The notes: generated from the sequence alone by a model not told the origin. 64,000 nt of DNA from Triatoma infestans (GCA_011037195.1 JAAEAF010014539.1:92702-156701); one strand, 5' to 3'; numbered from the stretch's first letter, positions 1 through 11,807 are shown. Made by a program: numbers and translations.

Positions 1-267
1 AATTAATTAAAATAAATGTGTGTGATTAATAAATAAATAGGCGCTATATGAAGCCATTTTTCAACATATTTACAAAACTTTAGCCACTTTATATATATAT
101 ATATACACAAAATAACTAAAAATACTTCACATCATTAACCCCAATTTAGATTTAAAAGTTTGGCGGTGAGTTGGTCTTAATTTTAAAGTAAACGTTTATT
201 TCCATTTATTTATCTACTACTACATTTTTATTTACTCTTACTATTCAGAAGAGTAACTGCGATCGTA

Positions 268-418
268 TCAAGTTTTAAACACACACACACTGACTATTTG
301 GTTAAAACCACTTTTTTTGGACTCAGGGGCCCTCAAAACGGATATTTCTGATGAAAACTGGGTATCGAAATTTTGACACGATTACAATACTTCCTCTTAA
401 TAGGAATAAGAGAAAGTA
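268..418 (-). repeat. H-family repeat, right-end fragment
   Basis: A (CA)n tract is followed by the conserved H-family end: a 'gactcaggggncctcaaaac' block, a 'gatatttc...gaaaac' block, and a terminus reading cctcttaataggaataagag then aaagt. It matches the right end of the full copy at 824-1845. The rest of this copy is missing, and foldback element F1 begins about 40 bp downstream. Confidence 0.8.
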
Positions 419-460
419 ATAGAGAAAAGCCTTTTAGTCTTCAAAAAAACTAGTTGTAAT

Positions 461-732
461 TGTTGTTGTGGTTGGTTCCGCAGAGGTGGAAATCATCAGA
501 GACATTTTCCGTGATAGCATGCTTCTTTTTTGTGGTCATCAACCGGTTTCGGGCCGGTTTATTCGGGACTTGCACCGAATAAAATGAATGTATCAACTGT
601 ATTTGCTCTGTGTAAAAATCTGTGTTATTACACTGTTTGGCAAAAAACATCCTGATTGATGATGGGCGAAAACCCGAAACTGGTCGATGACCGACGAAAA
701 GAAGCAGGCTTTCACGGAAAATGTCTCTGACA
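461..732 (+). repeat. Foldback element F1 (hammerhead-like core)
   Basis: The left arm (gttgtggttggttccgcag... to ...ggtcatcaaccggtttcggg) is repeated in inverted orientation at the right (cccgaaactggtcgatgacc... to ...ggaaaatgtctctga). Flanks carry an imperfect duplication, agttgtaat at 452-460 and agttgtaaat at 733-742. The centre contains a CTGA(t)TGATGA ... GAAAC core at 652-680, resembling a hammerhead ribozyme centre with one inserted base. The open frame on the minus strand across this element is a by-product of the inverted arms. Other members lie at 16013-16257, 34687-34904 and 38165-38347. Confidence 0.75.
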
Positions 733-823
733 AGTTGTAAATTCTTTACATGTTTTAGTAAATAATTGAAGCCATTGTTCAGCCAATCGTTGAAGCCGTT
801 TTTTAAGAAAATCACCTAAAAAA

Positions 824-1845
824 TCTGGTGTGAAACACTCACACAACTTTCTCTTACTCCAGTTCTCAAAATGATAATTGACAAATTTTATAGTTTGTGT
901 ACCAAATTTAATGAAATTCGTCGAAAACTGAAAAAACTGTTCAGTAAAAGCGCACTTCCGGTTTACTAATTTTCTTGAAACTTGGAATTTCAGCCATCCA
1001 TTTATTTCTAACTAATTATGTTTGGATGATAGAATTGTATAATCAACTAGGATAGCACTTTAGATGAAAATCTAACCCTACCCCTCCCCTAAAAGTGCCC
1101 TTAAAAGAATTTTCCCAGAGAAATGTTTTAGATAAAAGTTGTAGATCTTTGCATGTAGTTTATATACGAAGTTTCATAAAAATCGTCGGAGCCATTTTTG
1201 AGAAAATTTTGAAAAAGTGAATAAATCATTTAGTAAAGTGGTAAAGTAAACGCACTTCCGGTTATCCGATTTTTTTCAAACTCGGAATTTCAACAACATA
1301 TTTAATTCTAATTAACATTATTTAGATGACAGAATTGTGAAATAAACTGAAATAGCACTTTAGATGAAAACCTAACCCCACCCCTCCCCCAAAAGTGCCC
1401 TTCAGAGCATTTTCCCGGAGAAATGTTTCAAATAAAAGTTGTAGCTCTTTGTATGTGTGGTTGATGTTTCGAGTTTAAAGAAAATCGTCGGAGCCATTTT
1501 TGAGAAAATCGCAAAAAAGTAAAAAATCTAACTAGTAAAGTGGTACTTCCGGTTGAGGAATTTTGACAGATAACGTAGTGTCAGATCCCACGGTGATGCC
1601 TAAATGGAATATCAAGTTTTAACTTTCTACGGTTTTTCGTTTTTGAGCTATGCTGTTCACATACATACATACACACACACACACCACACACACACACACG
1701 GACACACACACACAGACCATTTGCTAAAAACCACTTTTTTTTTGGACTCAGGGGACCTCAAAACGGATATTTCCGGTGAAAACTCGATATCGAAAATTTG
1801 ACACGACGATTACAATACTTCCTCTTACTAGGAGTAAGAGAAAGT
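824..1845 (-). repeat. H-family element, near full length
   Basis: It starts TCTGGTGTGAAACACTCACAC followed by the subterminal repeat ACTTTCTCTTACTCC, and ends CCTCTTACTAGGAGTAAGAG-AAAGT. The inner motifs are therefore inverted repeats, and the right end is also a hairpin. Three modules of about 300 bp are marked by ACTTCCGG at 954, 1254 and 1545. A (CA)n tract lies near the right end. It has no coding capacity; the small frames inside it are chance. The layout resembles Helentron-associated (HINE/DINE-like) non-autonomous elements, but that class is an inference. Confidence 0.85.
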
Positions 1846-2634
1846 AAAAATTCATTCGATAAAATGGTACTTCCGGTTGAATATTTCTGATTAAAATCTT
1901 CATTGCCTGGATCCTTGGTAGCAATTTAACGAAATATTAATATAATCACTGCTTGTATTTATTGCCGTTTTTATTCTGACAAAACATGCTTGCTCATAAA
2001 CACATAGTTTTTTTAAAATCTACATTTTTTTTGGGGGGGCTGGTGGAGGTCAAAATGCATTTTAATGTCTAGTTTGAAAATAAATTTTTAATCAGTAGAA
2101 ACTAAGAGTTGCCACGAGTTTTATTTCTTACACTTATCAAACAATAGTGTGGTTATCTATTACCTAATTAATAATAATAATAATAATAATTTACTACGCC
2201 ATATCAAAGTTGCTTTAATAATAAATTCATCATTAAAGAGCTCAGTATTGTATTATAATAGAATGTCGCGTAACTTTCATAATGGCCTCAATAATTATTA
2301 ATGGACCGCTAAAAGATAAGTTAACTAATTTTTCATACATTGTATTTAGTAATAAAGTTGACTCATTTTTTTTAAGAAAACAATTATTAAGAAAAATCTA
2401 TTGAATAAACTAAGAAATGAAAATGATGGCGTGCAATAGAAATAATACATATTACGTAGATAATTATTTATTTGATTAAGAGATTAAACTGGTAATTTTA
2501 ACAGGCTGCATTCAAACTTGAATGAGAGTTGTAAAAACCACTCTAATCACGCATTAAATTTTACAATTATTTCTGCAACAGCTGAAGCATTAAAACAATA
2601 AGAGTTTAAACTTATTACGTATTTTATGTTTACA
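1846..2634. other. Unannotated AT-rich stretch
   Basis: An H-family scrap with a 'ggtacttccggttga' block follows the preceding element to about 1890. Beyond that lies AT-rich DNA with a short (TAA)n tract near 2170-2190 and no supported gene. Confidence 0.6.
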
Positions 2635-4272
2635 CTAGCTAACCCGGCCACGCTTCGCTGTGGCTCAGTCTGATTTTTAGGAAAGTAAACAGAAGTATTA
2701 TACGTAGTTAACATAGATTCAGCAAGAAAACACTAGTTCAATTTAATACCCTACTTTGCGTTGCTGTGAACTGAAAGGAAAGAAAGAAAAAAAATGTTTT
2801 TAACTGAAAGTCTTTTTTTATTGAAAAGCTGGTGAATGGACAACATATTTTGTTTGTCCGTATTCTGCATAAACATAAAGATTAGATGGTTTACGCACTC
2901 TGGACACGGAAGCATTCGTTTTCTTCATTCAAACCGCACACTTGCAAAGTTTGTCCTTGCCTTTATTGATACTCATACCGAACGCAAGACGTATTGGAAA
3001 TTGAAGGCACATCTGTCGAAATGAGTGGTATTAATGGAAGTAGTACGTCTTCACCTTTATGAGGTCCAATGAGTATTGTTGCTTCAATTAGATTATTCAT
3101 CAATTTTTTAACTTCTAATCGTGTTCCATTGCATAACTTTGGCTGATTGATGTTTCGAAGTAATATAATTGGCTCTTCAATTTTCAAATTTAGAATGTGA
3201 GGCGGTAATCCGGGAACATCGAATGAATTAAGAAATTCCGTTGGAAAATTCACTACTTCACTTTGGTCCCCCACGGAGTCAATGGATTTGTATGTCACTG
3301 TTTCACCTGCGATTCTGTTTAGAATGATGTTGTTCATATCGAGTATGTCGACATTTTTAGCCGGTAGAATGGCTCTTCCGCTTAACAAAGCGTGATTTTG
3401 GTAATGTGTTTCGATGCTTTGGAATACCTTGCCTAAGTTCTTCTTTTGAATGTACAATGTTGCAGAAATTACATGGGAAGGTGATTTTTCCCGTTTCTGG
3501 ATTTGTAGGAGCAGTGCAGTTACCGAGTTCAAGTAATTGTCTTGAAAATATGGCAGCTGCTGGATCGTTTTGAAGTGAACTCTCATATTCGTTGTTAAAT
3601 GATTTTTTTTTACTGTGCTCCAAAGAGCTAATATTTCAAGCAGGCCTGCAATTCATCAGCTGGAGTTGAGCGAGGTGTCACTGGAAGCGTTTGCCTAAAG
3701 TCATCGGATAGTAACACCAATGCTCCACCAAATGAAACTGATTATTTCGCAAGTCTTTTAACGTATGGTCTAATGCTTCCAATGTCTTCTTATAAGCCAT
3801 TGTACACTCATCCCATACAATGATTTTGCACGTCTGAAGAATCTTTCCCAATCCTGACGTTTTAGAAATGTTACATGTTGGGTTTTCTGTGAAGTGCATG
3901 TTCAGTGACAGTTTAAGAGCTGATTGCGCTGTGCTACCTCCTTCCATCAACGTAGCAGCAATACCTGAAGCGCAATATGGCCGTTTGAACGGATTTTAGC
4001 TTGGAATTTCCCGTTTCCATGGGAACTTCGGAATAGAGGTACTTATAAGTAGTTGAGAAAGAGGTTCAGAGAGCGCGCCACCATCGCAACGCGTCTGAGT
4101 CTATTTCTGCCAACCTCGTGGAACGCTCGGAATTTCCCGTTTCCGTGGAAACTTCGGAGTAACATCTATATATAAACAGTCTTATATAGAAATGCAACGT
4201 TGTGTAAAAAATTTCAAGTCAATCCATAGACTACTTTTCGAGTTTTGCGGCCATAAACATACGGATGCTGAA
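2635..4272 (-). mobile_element. Helitron deletion derivative with intact 3' end
   Basis: On the minus strand the element ends with the hairpin GCCACAGCGAAGCGTGGC, then CGGGTTAGCTAG followed by T. This is the Helitron 3' signature: a short hairpin about 10 nt before CTRR, inserted next to T. Inside is a broken PIF1-like helicase (2800-3984). The region 3985-4272 carries two direct copies of a ggaatttcccgtttcc block (about 3999 and 4130) and probably is the 5' portion. A 5' boundary near 4272, where the minus strand reads TTCAGCATCC, is a guess. Most of the Rep/helicase gene is missing, so this is a deletion derivative. Confidence 0.75.
2800..3984 (-). pseudogene. Helitron PIF1-like helicase, C-terminal relic
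   Basis: In Helitrons the helicase unwinds DNA during rolling-circle transposition. Reading from about 3984 down, the order is: a GG-TAQSALKL block (3950), a Walker B-type IVWDECTMAYKK box (about 3810), the NDPAAAIFSRQLLELGN and FCNI segments (about 3580-3450), then a long segment with PTEFLNS, GLPPHILNLK, ILLRNINQPKLCNGTRL and IEATILIGPHKGED (3586-3020). Past a frame break, traces of FPIRLAF-SIN and a SRV-KPSNLYVYAEYG end continue to about 2800. At least three frame breaks and the missing Rep and N-terminal helicase parts make it dead. The LRN-NPPKLCNGTRL-type box is diagnostic for Helitron helicases. Confidence 0.85.
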
Positions 4273-4276
4273 TTTT

Positions 4277-4278
4277 TA

Positions 4279-4300
<22 letters not shown>
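4277..4300. repeat. (TA)n microsatellite
   Basis: About 12 TA units lie between the Helitron's inferred 5' side and the T-run of the adjacent minus-strand SINE. Confidence 0.9.
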
Positions 4301-4309
<9 letters not shown>

Positions 4310-4512
4310 TAAATTTAAGGCGCGTCAACATCTATGGTCATTAGCGTCCGGAGCCTTCTCAGTGTTCTCTCACTACAGACAACATCGTCCATCACCGAAC
4401 AGTGAGCTGTAGAGGCTCCTAGGAAGAAAAAAATCTAAGGGTACCACTGGACTCGAACCCGGGACCTTCGCGTGGGAGCCTAATGCGCTAACCACTCAGC
4501 TAATCCCTCCCC
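4301..4512 (-). mobile_element. tRNA-derived SINE, copy S1
   Basis: Read on the minus strand, it has a tRNA-like head with an A-box-like gattagctgagtggttagcgc and a B box gggttcgagtcc. A body follows (cttcctaggagcctctacagctcactgttcggtgatgg...), then gagaaggctccggacgc and an oligo(A) tail. It lacks part of the 'ccggaggccggcagtgc' block present in S2. It is not a functional tRNA because the acceptor stem does not close. Confidence 0.88.
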
Positions 4513-5579
4513 TATTTTTTTCTTTAATCTGACGGAAGGACGCTGGGTCATTAGTTTAATACATTCTATGTAGTTGTTGACAGTAAAGGTCCTAGAATTC
4601 ATGGAAAGTTTATCGTGAACGAATTCGTGATGAATTTCTCACAGCTTCTTAGTTTTCATAATACTCACACCTTTCATAATTTCTCACAACATCGACTTTT
4701 TCTCAAACTGTCCATTTAACCAACCGCTAATTACTGTTTGATCGTTATCCAACCCGTTGACCACCTGTTTCAGCATTTCTCCAGTAAATCCACTTTTCAT
4801 CATACGTCACACTATTCTTTTGTAGAACCGCATTTCAGATGGATTCTTTAAAAGAAGTTGGCAAGAATCCATACTCCTGACGGCCTCCTGTTGAGGTATA
4901 TATATATAAATAAGTTCATGCTGTCTAAAAACAGACATTGTCTTAATATTCTTAATTCACTTAATTATTCTCAATCAAATAATTGTTATTTAACCATTTA
5001 ATTAATCATTAAAAAACATGATACATCATAAAATACGTTTCTTTCCTTTGTTTAATTTATTTAATTTTACGCTACCTCAAAATTACTTTTTTCCACTAAC
5101 CGTTTTTTTTTACATATTTTCTTTATTAATCCTGCTACCGTTTCGTGTTTACCTATTATTTTACCCGCTTAAGTTAATTCTTATAATACATTTTATTCTG
5201 TTATAATTATTCAATATAACATTATCTCCATTTATAATGTATTCTTATTTATATAATGTACACTTCAAAATTCCTATCTCCCCCCCCTCGCATTAAAATA
5301 TAACACCCTTACCGAATGACTGAATTTTAAATTGTTTTCATCAAAAGACATTATTTATTTATATATCAATTCTTAATTTTTAATCATAATTTGTTCCCAT
5401 TCTTTTTGCTATAATACACTTGATACACATACTACTGTAACCATATAACCTACCACATACAATCAACCAGTGTAGTACGTGACAGAAACATTAAGTCGAC
5501 TCTCTACACGAATTTTGATAACCTCATTCTGACAATAGATGGGAATTCGAAACCGGCCAGAACAGAAAAGAAAAAAAAA
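4513..5579. other. Unannotated AT-rich stretch
   Basis: The sequence is very T-rich on the + strand. The 62-residue frame near 5018 is hydrophobic low complexity. No family motif, splice-site pattern or repeat boundary was recognised. Confidence 0.6.
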
Positions 5580-6310
5580 TCTAACCTGAAACTTTCATAC
5601 AACATTCTCTTACAGCAATTTTCAAAATTGTAATTGACAAATTTTATAGTTAGTATAATACTAAAGTTAATGAAAATTGGTCGATGTTTTTATGGAGAAA
5701 ATTGCAAAAACTGAAAAAAAAAAAACAAACAAAAAACGGTTTAGTAAAAACGCACTTCCGGTTTACTAATTTATCTTGAAATTCGGAATTTTAGCAATCT
5801 ATTTAATATTCTAATTAATTTTGTTTAGATGATAGAATTATATAATCAATTATGATAGCAGGTTAAAGAAAAAAACATAACCCCAACCCTTTCCCAAAAA
5901 TCCCCTTAAATAACTTTACCCGGAGAAATGTTTCAAATAGAAATTGTAGCTCTTTATATATGTAATTGACTCACTTAGTTTAAAAAAAATCGTTGAAAAC
6001 CTTTTTAGAGAAAATAGCAAAAAAAACTGTAAAATATTTTGTACTAAAAAAGCAACTTCCGGTCATCTGATTTTTTTTTCAAACTCGTAATTTCAACAAT
6101 ATATTTAATTCTAATTAATATTATTTAGATGATAGAATTGTGTAATAAATCGGAAATAGCACTTTAGAGGAAAAAGTGCTGTTAAATGAATTTTTTTTTA
6201 GATAAATGTTCAAATATAAGTTGTAGATCTTTGTATGTGTAGTTGATATACCAAGTTTGAAGAAAATTGCAAAAAAGTGAAGAAAAAAAAAACCAGTAAA
6301 GTGGTCCAAT
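5580..6310 (-). repeat. H-family element, right end missing
   Basis: It begins with a mutated left end (tctaacctgaaactttcat, then attctcttac). Two modules marked by cacttccgg (about 5755) and aacttccgg (about 6055) follow. It stops inside the third module near 6310, before the (CA)n and right terminus. It is more diverged than most copies. Confidence 0.8.
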
Positions 6311-8259
6311 CAGATTATAATAAATGCAGAAAGTGAAAGGTGTTTGGTGTTTTTAATAAAATTAACTGCACTGAAGGTTTTGAATTCTATTGATCTTGTC
6401 TTGGAAAACCCACTAAAGCACTACGCATTACTAATAACAAATACGTAGAACAAAAAAAAAAAAACAACAAAAAAAATGGGGGAGAACTAAGTATGAAAAG
6501 AGAAGTTAGACACGGGAAGTATGCAGGTAGGGAGGATTATGAAGAGAGGAAGTTAGTGCGCAATAATCTGACACGAATATATATATATCAATGTCCTAAC
6601 TTAACTGGTCGATCTTCACATGCTTTAAATGTCGACCAATTTCTTGAGTCAGTAAATATCTGCAAAATTTCTAATGCTTTACAATTAATTTCTTCTCATT
6701 GCAGCTTTCACATATCTCAGTTTCTACAGATTCTTAGTAGAAAAATATTTCATAATACCTAAATTATTAAATAAATAATTGATTGAATAATTCATTAGTT
6801 GACATTAAATTCATTGGATTCTAATTTTCTAATTCACTTCTTACACACACAATTCTTATTCAAGAATTTCTTAAAATCTGGAAGTTTTAGTTTTAGCCTT
6901 CCTTAATATATATATATTTGCGTAAACAGTAGACTGAACCAAAGCAATATTATTGGCACTGTCCGTCCTTCTTCAGGACTACAATGTAACTGCATTCAAA
7001 CGACTATCAATGCCCAAGGGTTCCCACTAACATGACCCATCCTTATTCATTTTTACTTTGGAGCTTTCTTTTTTTTTTTTAAAAAAAAAAAAAAGGAGAA
7101 AGTTCAAGGTTAATCTAAATTATTGACAGTTTTGTAAAACTGCAGCAAGAGAAAGTTGTGTGTGTGCGTGTGTGTGTGTGTATGTTTCACACCAGATTTT
7201 TTTTTTTCATCCTTTAATGAAATAAATTCATTTATTAAAAAATGTCAAGAACGATGTATTAATTAATAATTGTTATTAATGAAGTTAACGAATAAAAAAT
7301 AAATAAATAAATAAATAAAAATATGATAAATCATTCGACCTAAATAAAATACGCCTAAAAATATAATGACATTCATAATAAATTAATAATGTTTAGAATT
7401 GATATTTACAAAGTGTACACGTGTATCACAGTTAGCGCCGGAAATGACCTCCACCAAGTTATTTTGGAGGTTCCCCTATATACTGTTGTTCCTATACATA
7501 GAGCTAGTTGAATCTGTTTACTGGTAAAATAAATATATATATAAAAAATCTTACAAAAATATTATATAATTTAGAGAACTAGGTCAAAACAAAGTAAGTT
7601 AAAAACAAAAGAACAGTTTTATATATATATATAAATATGTATATATATAAAATATAAATATGTGTAGGTGAACAAGTGTTTGTTGTTTGTTTGTTTGTGT
7701 GTGACTAATAAAATAAATGATGCAAACAGTGGTCTTCATACCGTCAGCTACAAAGCTGTTATTATATCCTTGTGACGTCCTGACTTAATTATGTTCTTGT
7801 GTACGATTATAATGACCTAGTGTAATAACAACATTCATGCCCAGACAAACTTTTACATTTTCCAAGAATTAATAATAAGAATTAAAAAAAAAAAAAAAAA
7901 AAAGAAGAAATATTACTCAATATTTTAAAGTTCACATTCTACGCACTAATAATAATAATAAAAATAATAAAATGAATGTAATTCATTATTTTTAGGTTAA
8001 GGTGATTATAATAATTCTTTAATTACGTACTTTTATCTTATGAATAAACCAATTAAGTTCTTTTTGTCTATGTCGAATTTTTGCCCAAATTGTGTTTTTT
8101 TTTATCAGTTTTAAAATCAATCCAAATTCAATAGCGTTAAAATTTATTTTAATCTGACTTCAAAACCAAGAAAAAGTTTGTTCTAATTTCATGCGATCTG
8201 TTAGAACTTTCGAAGCTGATATTTCAATGAACTTTCTCTTACGGCAGTTTATACAGATT
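6311..8259. other. Unannotated stretch with microsatellites
   Basis: It contains an H-family end scrap at 7147-7203 (aagagaaagttgtgtgtg...gtttcacaccagattttt). It also has a T/A inverted run near 7070-7095, an (AAAT)n tract near 7295-7320, and short (TAA)n runs. The frame at 6493-6762 has no recognisable features. No gene is supported. Confidence 0.6.
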
Positions 8260-9018
8260 TAAGTGACTAATCAAGAAAGCACCAGATGCCGGGTAAAAGT
8301 TCAGGGAAAACTGTCCGAGGAGTTTGAGGAAAACACAGGCCTTAGTCAGGGGCATCCTCTTTTACCTATTCTATTTAATATGGCCCTAGAATTAGCAATA
8401 AGAGCCATTCGCACAAACCCACATGGGTCTATTTACAATCGTCTCACTCAGCACATGGCTTACGCCGATGATGTGGTTATAACGGCACACACTATGAATG
8501 CCTTAGCTGGAGCTTTTCAAGAGTTTTATACCCAGGGCATAACATTGCCTTCATTGTCCTAGAAACAATACATCTTTTAAAAAGTGCAGTTCAAAATGGC
8601 CAAATTGTACGTTTAATATTGATCAAGGGCAAATCAGGGGAATACCGGGCAATGAAATAGCAGATAAGAAAGGCAAAACAGGCAATAAATCTTCAGGCTC
8701 ATATTGCTGAAAAGTTAACGTCTTCTGATATAAGGAATTATGCCAAACACTTATATTATAGATGAATGATCGCTAGAATATGAGAGACAAAAATCCTCAA
8801 AGGTGTAAAATTTTACACCGCCTTACAGCTAACTATACCGAAAAGATCATGTTTCCTTATCCATAACGAAAGTAGACGGTTCCTCCCTACACGTTTCTAT
8901 CATAACTTTTCCCCTCACCATTTATTCCGAATAGGTATTTCGGCAACTTGTACCTGTCTATACCCACCGGAAACGATCTTCGACACCAATCATCTGATCC
9001 TTGTATGCGTTAGTTATT
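8260..9018 (+). pseudogene. Non-LTR retrotransposon pol relic (RT, RNase H, C-terminus)
   Basis: Residues from 8263 match a reverse transcriptase palm: SEEFEENTGLSQGHPLLPILFNMALE, then the catalytic MAYADDVVITA box near 8455. After 8562 the frame breaks. An RNase H end (a GNEIADKK-like segment, around 8630-8690) and a C-terminal segment with a C-x-C ... NH-x4-C pattern (about 8900-9018) follow in other frames. The distance from RT to RNase H is far too short, so a large internal deletion occurred. The RT text IRAIRTN-GSIYNRLTQHMAYADD closely resembles the minus-strand relic at 41412-41590, so both likely belong to one family (RTE/I-like; clade uncertain). A perfect 18-bp palindrome GGTGTAAAATTTTACACC lies at about 8801. 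Confidence 0.8.
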
Positions 9019-9189
9019 AGAAAGATCCGGGGGAGAAAATTATGAAATGTTATTACAAAATGGAATGTTATTTATTTAAATTTTTGGTTGGTTTCTGGCT
9101 ATCGTAGATTTTTAATTTTTGATATGCTTAGAAATTAATGTGTATTTTACTGACTGTAAAAATTTGAATTAACTTCAACAAATAGTTTC

Positions 9190-9990
9190 TGAGTTCAGCA
9201 AAAAATAATTATTTTTTGCTGATGACTACAAACTGTTTTTGAAACTGCAATCTAGAGATGACTCTATAACATTACAAAATAAGCTTTCAGAGGTATTTAA
9301 ATGGTGCACAAATAATCGTATGGAGTTAAATATTGATAAATGTTCAGTAATAACGTTCTCCAGGAAGGCAAAGCATGTCAGAGCCAGTTACTATCTGGGG
9401 GAGGTAAAGGTTGAGAGAATTGAAATTGTAAAAGATTTGGGTGTCCTGCTGGACACAGGTCTGACATTGAGTTCCCATATACCACTATGTATGCAGGGAA
9501 GCATCCAAATTTCAAGGCTTTCTCTGGAGGTACTGCAGGGAAATTGTTGATGTAAAGGCTCTATTGGTTTTATACAACGCACTAGTTCGTTCGAAGCTCG
9601 AATGTGCGTCTATTACATGCTCTCCATATACTGCTGAGGGCATCAACAGAATCGAAAGGCTTCAAAATAAGTTTGTCTACTTCCTGAGGAGAAATGAAAG
9701 GCTCTCAGAAGAAATCTTATTAGAATCATTGGAAAACAGACGATGCCAGAAAGATCTCCTATTTATATTCAAACTGTTTAATGGAGATATAGACTGCCCC
9801 GAATTATTAGCAAGCCTTCCTTTTTATGTGCCTCCCATTAGACTGAGATGAACTCCGACATTTGCACTACCAATCTCAGCATCTAAACATTCAACCAACA
9901 GAGATCTAAGCACTCATTGTTGCAGAAGCAGGAATAACTTATTTCCCATTGAAAAGGATTTAATTTATATTAATAAAAGCTGTGTTAAAA
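9190..9990 (+). pseudogene. Jockey/CR1-like reverse transcriptase, 3' half relic
   Basis: The relic starts just before the catalytic FADDYKLFLKL box (about 9217). It continues with LSEVFKWCTNNRMELNIDKCSVITFSRK (about 9285-9365), the thumb-like IVKDLGVLLDTGLTLSSHI (about 9430), and after a frameshift near 9550, LYNALVRSKLECAS-CSPYTAEGINRIERLQNKFV (9564-9680) and a DLLFIFKLFNGDIDCPELL tail. The 5' part (endonuclease and RT fingers) is absent, as expected of 5'-truncated LINE copies. The frameshift and stops show it is dead. Confidence 0.88.
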
Positions 9991-11062
9991 ATCTTTGCAT
10001 CTCCTAGTGTTTGTGTGCACTTTATTTATTTGTATTTATGTATAATCTTATGATAATTTTTTTTTTTATTTTCTTGTGAATATATACTTTTACTTTCTCT
10101 TATTTTCCTTATATTTGACTGCAATTTTTGTGGTTAAAAAGTCTCTTAACAAAATGTTAAATAAACAAAATGTACACTACCAGCCAACTTACATAGTATC
10201 TTATCAAACCCACATGAGGAATTATATTGAGCTATCTACAACTTTATCACAATCAATAACATTTTTCTCTAAAATAACCCCATATATAATCTATAATTTA
10301 ACAGTTATTAAAATAATCAATTTAGAAAACAAAATTACCAAAAACCAATCAGAGATAACGATAACAATCATATTCTCCCATTTAGAGAAAGTAAAAAATA
10401 AAAAAAAAAAAATCCGCAGGAAGTGAAACTTGATATTCTGTCAATATTGGTATCACTTGGATACCGGAAGTAAGACGTTACTGAAAGGATTTTTACGCGT
10501 TTTTGGCGAATTTTTCTTGAAAATGGCTTTACCGATTTCATTTAAACAATCTATAATATCAACACACGTAACGTTTATAAATTTTTGGTAATACTATCAC
10601 TCGTAAGGCAATGTAATGCCTATCACTTTTATTTGAAACAGGAAACACATTTTTCCAGGATAGTTAACTTTTTGGAGCCACACTCGCATAAAAACACACA
10701 CACACTTGTTATAAGAAAAAGTATTGCATCATTTCAAATCGTGTTTTATTTCTGATGAAAACACGGTATGACATGATGCAACTCTTTTTTAATATTAACA
10801 CTTTTATCAATTTTTTTATTTATTGTAACAATAATTTAATATTGTCGAACCTATCCCCTATCAGCTTACTCTACTACAAAATAATATACGAGAAAGACAG
10901 CTTAGAATCATCGTTTATTGGCTACCTTGTTCACAGTACATGATACGCACAATAACTCTTGGTAACAGTACACACTGCAATTCTACTGTTGTTGTGGTTG
11001 GTCCGGCAACATCTCCAACTCTACTGTCCTAATTTAATTATAAATATATAAATTGTTAAGCA
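9991..11062. other. LINE 3' flank and AT-rich stretch with repeat scraps
   Basis: It begins with the probable 3' untranslated tail of the preceding LINE. A diverged H-family segment occupies about 10438-10745 (ggatatcactt-ggataccggaagt, and (CA)n at 10695). A foldback-F left-arm scrap (gttgttgtggttggtccggcaa) lies near 10987-11010. The frame at 10076-10426 is K/N/I-rich low complexity and is not supported as a gene. Confidence 0.6.
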
Positions 11063-11122
11063 TATGATTAAATATATATCTCATTGTTGCTATCCAGGTG
11101 ATTGCCTGGATACTACACTGCT

Positions 11123-11236
11123 CCTTCCTTTATTTTCCACTCGTCCCGAATGGTTGCCTCTCCTCATACCTTGCACCATCCTTCCTTTATTTTCCAATCG
11201 TCCCGAATGGTTGCCTCTCCTCATACCTTGCACCAT
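11123..11236. repeat. 57-bp tandem duplication (2 copies)
   Basis: Two adjacent units (11123-11179 and 11180-11236) share ccttcctttattttcc, tcgtcccgaatggttgcctc and tcctcataccttgcaccatc with one visible difference. Because 57 is a multiple of 3, all overlapping frames stay open across the repeat, which explains several overlapping chance frames here. Confidence 0.9.
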
Positions 11237-11341
11237 CCTACCTTTTTTTTTTTACTTCTTCTTCATCGCGCCAAACATGGTGGCCGCGATGTCTTGTTCT
11301 TTCCTTCCAACATACCAGCTTTGTAAATGGTTACGAGTCCA

Positions 11342-11569
11342 TTACTGCCAATTAACCAAGGTGCTTTTCTTCCGCTTGTTCATTTCCTTTAACTTCTTTT
11401 TTTTTCCTTTTCCGTCAACTTCACTGAGATTCTCCTCTTTGCAAGAGTTGTTGTCTAGTAACTCTTGTTCTTCAGTTATTTTCAGTTTTATCGTTTCTTC
11501 TTCTTCAGATACTTTATCTTGGTCTTCAGCGTCCCCAATTTCTTTTCCATTATTATTCACTAGTTTCAT
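11342..11569 (-). pseudogene. Charged Lys/Glu-rich frame, unknown
   Basis: This 75-residue frame has alternating acidic and lysine-rich blocks (EEEETIKLKITEEQE, KGKKKKLKEMNKRKK). Upstream, in a shifted frame to about 11660, the text stays acidic and lysine-rich (VDEDEDTGKDED, KEEDKKLKKE), interrupted by a stop. Composition unlike the surrounding AT-rich noise suggests a decayed exon or TE ORF. No family was recognised. It could also be biased-composition chance, since the + strand is pyrimidine-rich. Confidence 0.3.
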
Positions 11570-11697
11570 CAGTTCTCTTTCTTCAGTTTCTTATCTTCTT
11601 CCTTTTAGTCTTCGTCTTTACCAGTATCTTCATCTTCATCCACAATTACATTCCTCAGTGTTTCAGATAAAAGAGATCAGCTAAATTTAAAGATAAA

Positions 11698-11807
11698 ACG
11701 TTGAAGCCATTTTCTAGTTAACTGGGAATAACTGAGAAAAAAAGAGAGAAGAAACTTTCAGTAGTGTAGCACTTATGGTTGACGGTTCGTTTTCGAAATA
11801 TTTTGTT

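Noticed and set aside
450..815. 121-codon minus frame
   Set aside because: It lies across foldback element F1; the openness reflects the inverted arms.
5018..5206. Small membrane protein
   Set aside because: T-rich low complexity and no conserved features.
10076..10426. 116-codon open frame
   Set aside because: K/N/I/T-rich low-complexity translation of AT-rich DNA, with no motif or splice context.
11064..11684. 206-codon frame and overlapping frames on the + strand
   Set aside because: Several frames are open at once because of a 57-bp in-phase tandem repeat and pyrimidine-rich sequence. It is Ser/Phe/Leu-rich with no domain.
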